64,000 nt of DNA from Lucifuga dentata. Taxonomy: Eukaryota > Chordata > Actinopteri > Ophidiiformes > Bythitidae. The translations under genes and the position numbers were made by a program. Below are positions 61,210-64,000 of this stretch, in pieces. The DNA is taken from positions 1 through 64,000 of the forward strand of contig VXCM01000143.1 of the NCBI GenBank assembly GCA_014773175.1, given 5' to 3'. How positions within the stretch are numbered: the stretch's first letter is position 1; each line of letters begins with the position of its first letter. The notes under the pieces were generated by a model that ran no database searches, was not told the origin of the DNA, and saw only the letters and a program-made list of their open reading frames with translations.

Positions 61210-63969
61210 CTGCAAGAAGAAGAAGAAGAAAAAAAAGCAATTCACTATCACTTCTACCAGACCCCTGGGTGTGTGTGTGTGTGCGTGCGTGCGTGGGGAA
61301 GCGAGGCTGACCAGTGGACGAGTGTAAGATACCTTCAGATAGTTGAGGTTGGCCTGAAGGTTTCTAAGGTGAGACAGGACCTGTCTGCTGAAAGAGGAGA
61401 GGCTGCCGGCCTGTGATGTTGATGAAAACCTTAAATTGATGCCAGAATCAGCGGTGCAGCCTTGTGAGGTGCTGAGCTGTTTCCCTGTGGTTGATGCCAA
61501 GATGTCATCGTCTGTGCTGCTCTCCGCAGGGCCACCGTAACCCTCCAGGACTAGATACCCTGCTGAGAGAATCAAAGAAGCTCTTTAGTTCTGCTGCTGT
61601 GGAGGGGAAAAAAAAATCTGGATCAGGCAGAAATACAGAACAGTAAGCAACCTGCACCTTGTAAGGCACGCTTCAAGACATTTATTTCCAGGTGCAATCT
61701 AACCTGCAGACTTTCCTAAAATATATACAGTAAGTATGTCAACTTTCTTTTTTGTACACTTGCAAATGTCCTAACTATTCATTCTGCCCAGGCTCACCAT
61801 AATCTTCAGGTGAGTCAAAGAAGCCCGTGTCCCCAGATCCCAGGTCCTGAGCAGGTTCCTCCGTCTGGGAGCTGTTCTTCTCTGAGCCGTTATGGACCAT
61901 CACATGAGCGCGGCTGTCTACAGGGGTCCGCAGAGAGGTGGTCCTGAGGAGCCGGGCTCCTGAAGCGCGCTGGGTGCGCTCACCTGCCTCTTGAGACATC
62001 AGTTGGGTCACCAACACCTGCTTTAACGCTGCCACTGAGTGAACAGGGGAGGGATTAAGGTGAATTAGTTTTTGACATGACCTCATTTTATGTGTAATAC
62101 ATCAACTCAATGTTTCTTCTGCTTACATGTCTTCAGTGCTTCGTCTGCCCTGGATGGAAACAGGCTGAAGGAGTCTCCTTCTCTTCCATCCTCAGCCACC
62201 CGGTAAGGAAGTTCTGGGTCCACAAAACCTTCCTCCTCCTCCTCTTCCTCTGCCTTCACACCCTCAAATGAATTATTACCTGGCAGAGAACTCTGTACCA
62301 CATTTCCAGAGGCTGGACTGCTCTCTTTATCTGAGGAGGGGAAATTGGAGGTCACCTTCAGGGTTGAATAAGGTAACTTATGTAAGTATGTAAGTAAGAT
62401 GGTGGTTTCAGTTACCTGTGGACTGGGTGCTGCCTGTGGATGTGCGGTCAGAGTCTCTACTCAGCCTGGACACACCTGCTGCAATAATCTCCACACTGTC
62501 TCTCTCCCCACTGTCACATAAACAACTAAGGTTAGCAAAAAGCTGAAAAATGCAGAGTCACTGGATTAATGAATTAAACTCGAAAGATGTCAAAGCAACA
62601 TACTCAGTCTGAGGTAATGGTATGATGTTGTGAGGTTTGACTTTCATGGCATCAGCTCTCTGGGTGATTAAACGCTGCCACCTTTGTGAGAAAAAAAGGC
62701 AAGTTATTTAGCAACTGAGGCATTTCTGCAAGTATTATTATTAAATTAATAAACCAAAAAAAAGCATCTGGACTCACGTTCTCTGATCTGAGACTGTTGG
62801 TGCCATCAGTTCATATATCTGGGCTCCATTTTCTGACATAGAAAGGACGAAGAAGGACTTGTTGTCTGACAGGAGAGAGTCGGGGTAACATTCATCAGTA
62901 TACAGCTGTACACAACAAAGCTGCAGACTTTCTGATTCTTTATTCTGTGTTATATGGAGGTGAGTATACAGAATGCTCAGAGCCTGAGTGTTTTTTTGTT
63001 TTTTTGCATCATCTCAATTTGGTCAGATAACAGTTGATGAGGTTATTGTTTAGCAATTTTTTTTTAAAAGAAATTTGCTGTAACTAACCTGTGGCTACAG
63101 AGCGCACCAGCACAGTGTTGAGTTTGATGATGGGGCTGAAGATATGCTTGGTATCTGCAGTGCCTGCCAGGTTCTTGCTGTGACACTTCAGGATCAGACG
63201 CTCATCCTGTTTCTGTAGCAGAACGAGGATGTCCTCCAGGAGCAGTGTGTACAACTCTGAAAGGAGACAGAATGGAGGATTGTGTTCACTGTAAAACATG
63301 AGTGGTGATCACCTTGGAGCCAGGATTGTCAAAGCTTAACACGTGCCATATAAGCTGATTACAAACCAATAGTTTTGTCCTTGTTCACTTTCCATGACAG
63401 GGGCCCCTCATGCACCATTGTTCGCTTGGTTAGATCCAGGTTCTGATGGGAGTAAAACACAGCATAAATTGATCAAATCTTATAAGAGTGCAGCTGTACA
63501 ATTATTTACTGATGGCACTACTTTTCTCCCAATAAGACATTTCAAGTATGCTTTAACTGAAGTTAAAAGAGTTATGGAGGACATTGTCACCTTTAGCTCC
63601 AGGATCATGGCATTGTCTGTTTGCTTTAAAGAGGAGAGGTCCAGTCTTCTCTGGTAGTCCTCCAATCTCTGGAGGAAACAGGCAAAAAAGAGGATAAGTA
63701 AGTGCTCTATAAAGGGAATCTATCTAGGGAGCCTAAAGGTACCAAAGCAATAAATGAGACAGAGCCAGAAGCAGGAGGGACGTATGAGCCAGCTGAGGAG
63801 GAGAAAGCGAGAAAAGCCTCTTGAATAGGATAAAATGTGAATGAGATTAAACAAACAAGTCATTATACCTGCTTGTCCTCCGATTCCTTCACAGCCTGGT
63901 TGACATGATTGAGGATCTTTCTGCAACAATCTGCTGCCTGCTTCACCTTGTCCTTCTCCACTGCATTAT
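61093..63969 (-). CDS. arhgef12: Rho guanine nucleotide exchange factor 12-like (LARG), C-terminal 488 residues, 11 exons, 5' part outside window
   Basis: The family activates RhoA by GDP/GTP exchange downstream of G-alpha12/13-coupled receptors and acts at the cytosolic face of the plasma membrane. Minus-strand exons are 63969-63869, 63668-63591, 63442-63367, 63256-63089, 62865-62778, 62681-62604, 62510-62416, 62330-62127, 62034-61798, 61559-61333 and 61209-61093. All have AG/GT borders and compatible phases, and give 488 residues plus TGA. Residues 1-59 are the end of the DH domain. Residues 60-180 are the PH domain, with VHEGPLSW, LVLLQKQDERL, FSPIIKL and AQIYEL. An acidic linker follows, then YLVLEGYGG..ESSTDDD and a terminal helical segment with NLNYLK and DIETKYNNL. 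The SMSENGAQIYEL and ESSTDDD segments resemble ARHGEF12 more than ARHGEF11 or ARHGEF1. The full protein is normally about 1,500 residues, so the PDZ and RGS domains lie beyond the right edge. Introns are only 85-238 bp. I cannot tell which teleost paralogue (a or b) this is. Confidence 0.92.
61333..61559 (-). CDS. arhgef12: arhgef12-like exon, penultimate, with tandem acceptor
   Basis: 227 nt, phase 1 in and phase 0 out (donor AAG|GTATCT). It encodes YLVLEGYGGPAESSTDDDIL and a serine-rich stretch ending LSHLRNLQANLNYLK, the start of the C-terminal helix. The acceptor reads CAGCAG, so a second AG three bases upstream (exon start 61562) would add one alanine codon. Confidence 0.91.
61798..62034 (-). 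CDS. arhgef12: arhgef12-like exon, post-PH helix and acidic tail
   Basis: 237 nt, phase 1 on both sides (acceptor CACTCAG, donor TATG|GTGAGC). It starts AALKQVLVTQLMSQE, matching the LLKQLLVQQL-type helix of human LARG, and ends GSGDTGFFDSPEDY, comparable to the human GEHFFD segment. Confidence 0.9.
62127..62330 (-). CDS. arhgef12: arhgef12-like exon, acidic linker
   Basis: 204 nt, phase 1 on both sides (acceptor CTCCTCAG, donor ACAT|GTAAGC). It encodes a linker with a run of seven glutamates, then GFVDPELPYRVAEDG and RADEALKT. The last residues join the next exon to form a conserved helix, DEALKTLAALKQVLVTQL. Confidence 0.88.
62416..62510 (-). CDS. arhgef12: arhgef12-like exon, Ser/Thr-rich linker
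   Basis: 95 nt, phase 2 in and phase 1 out (acceptor GTGACAG, donor ACAG|GTAACT). It encodes GERDSVEIIAAGVSRLSRDS then a Ser/Thr-rich tail. Similarity is low, as expected for the disordered region after PH. The call rests on phase and position between well supported exons. Confidence 0.82.
62604..62681 (-). CDS. arhgef12: arhgef12-like exon, end of PH domain
   Basis: 78 nt, phase 2 on both sides (acceptor CACAAAG, donor CTGA|GTATGT). It encodes WQRLITQRADAMKVKPHNII and PLPQT. The tryptophan and following helix close the PH domain. IPLPQ resembles the segment just after the human LARG PH domain. Confidence 0.9.
62778..62865 (-). CDS. arhgef12: arhgef12-like exon, PH domain C-terminal strands
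   Basis: 88 nt, phase 1 in and phase 2 out (acceptor CTGTCAG, donor GAAC|GTGAGT). It encodes NKSFFVLSMSENGAQIYELM followed by PTVSDQR. The SMS(E/D)NGAQIYEL string is characteristic of LARG rather than PDZ-RhoGEF. Confidence 0.93.
63089..63256 (-). CDS. arhgef12: arhgef12-like exon, PH domain core strands
   Basis: 168 nt, phase 1 on both sides (acceptor CTTTCAG, donor ACAG|GTTAGT). It encodes LYTLLLEDILVLLQKQDERL, ILKCHSK, HIFSPIIKL and VLVRSVAT. This is the most conserved part of the PH domain in ARHGEF11/12 and the strongest single piece of evidence for the gene. Confidence 0.95.
63367..63442 (-). CDS. arhgef12: arhgef12-like exon, start of PH domain
   Basis: 76 nt, phase 0 in and phase 1 out (acceptor CCATCAG, donor ATTG|GTTTGT). 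It encodes NLDLTKRTMVHEGPLSWKVN and KDKTI. HEGPL followed by W marks the first PH strand in this family. Confidence 0.91.
63591..63668 (-). CDS. arhgef12: arhgef12-like exon, DH-PH linker
   Basis: 78 nt, 26 codons, phase 0 at both ends (acceptor CTCCAG, donor AAG|GTGACA). It encodes RLEDYQRRLDLSSLKQTDN and LELK, the end of the DH domain and the linker into PH. The block could be skipped without shifting the frame. Confidence 0.9.
63869..63969 (-). CDS. arhgef12: arhgef12-like exon, DH domain C-terminal helix
   Basis: 101 nt, entering with 2 nt of a split codon after acceptor TTACAG and ending in phase 0 at CAG|GTATAA. It encodes 33 residues including KQAADCCRKILNHVNQAVKE, the late DH-domain helix conserved in LARG-type RhoGEFs. 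This is the most upstream exon visible. Confidence 0.92.
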
Positions 63970-64000
63970 CTGTAAGATATAATGGCATCGAATAAGAATT

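Overview
This window is nuclear DNA from a ray-finned fish, most likely a teleost. It is AT-rich and carries several dispersed repeats typical of teleosts: tRNA-headed SINE-like elements, hAT and Tc1 non-autonomous elements, and 'TTTGTATAG' tails. It also has many microsatellites and one gene with very short introns. I see no bacterial, plasmid or phage features, no CRISPR array, and no rRNA or tRNA gene.

The only coding gene I can support lies at the right edge on the minus strand (61093-63969). Eleven exons, with consensus splice sites and matching phases, encode the last 488 residues of a RhoGEF of the RGS-RhoGEF group. The residues fit ARHGEF12 (LARG) best: the end of the DH domain, the whole PH domain, an acidic linker, and the C-terminal segment ending in a short helix. 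The rest of the gene lies beyond the right edge.

About 15 kb downstream (45.7-44.9 kb) is a CpG-rich patch with two minus-strand TATA-like boxes and a strong minus-strand splice donor. In human, GRIK4 follows ARHGEF12 in the same orientation, so I read this patch as a possible first non-coding exon of a grik4-like gene. Most of the remaining left side would then be its first intron. No glutamate-receptor coding sequence was recognised, so this stays an inference.

The remaining ~60 kb is non-coding and repeat-rich. Clear structures are: a hAT-type element at 1535-3189 with a near-perfect 8-bp target duplication and a second inverted-repeat element nested in it; a 345-bp Tc1-like element at 4557-4901 interrupting a repeat whose uninterrupted paralogue lies at 7180-7705; a SINE at 39559-39801 with a perfect 13-bp target duplication; an inverted-repeat element at 41791-42425; a four-copy foldback family at about 13.5, 47.8, 50.2 and 54.5 kb, three copies of which show TTAA at their intact ends; and a hAT-like element at 54381-55378 that hosts one of those copies. 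Perfect short hairpins occur at 18316, 18642, 24968 and 35748.

Seventeen single N characters occur. Four are flanked by exact 63-67 bp duplications and most of the rest sit in homopolymers, so they look like unmerged contig ends rather than biology. I found no convincing new biological system. The most useful observations are the nested transposon histories, the TTAA-bounded family, the in-frame 123-bp intron and tandem acceptor in the RhoGEF gene, and the possible promoter and first exon.
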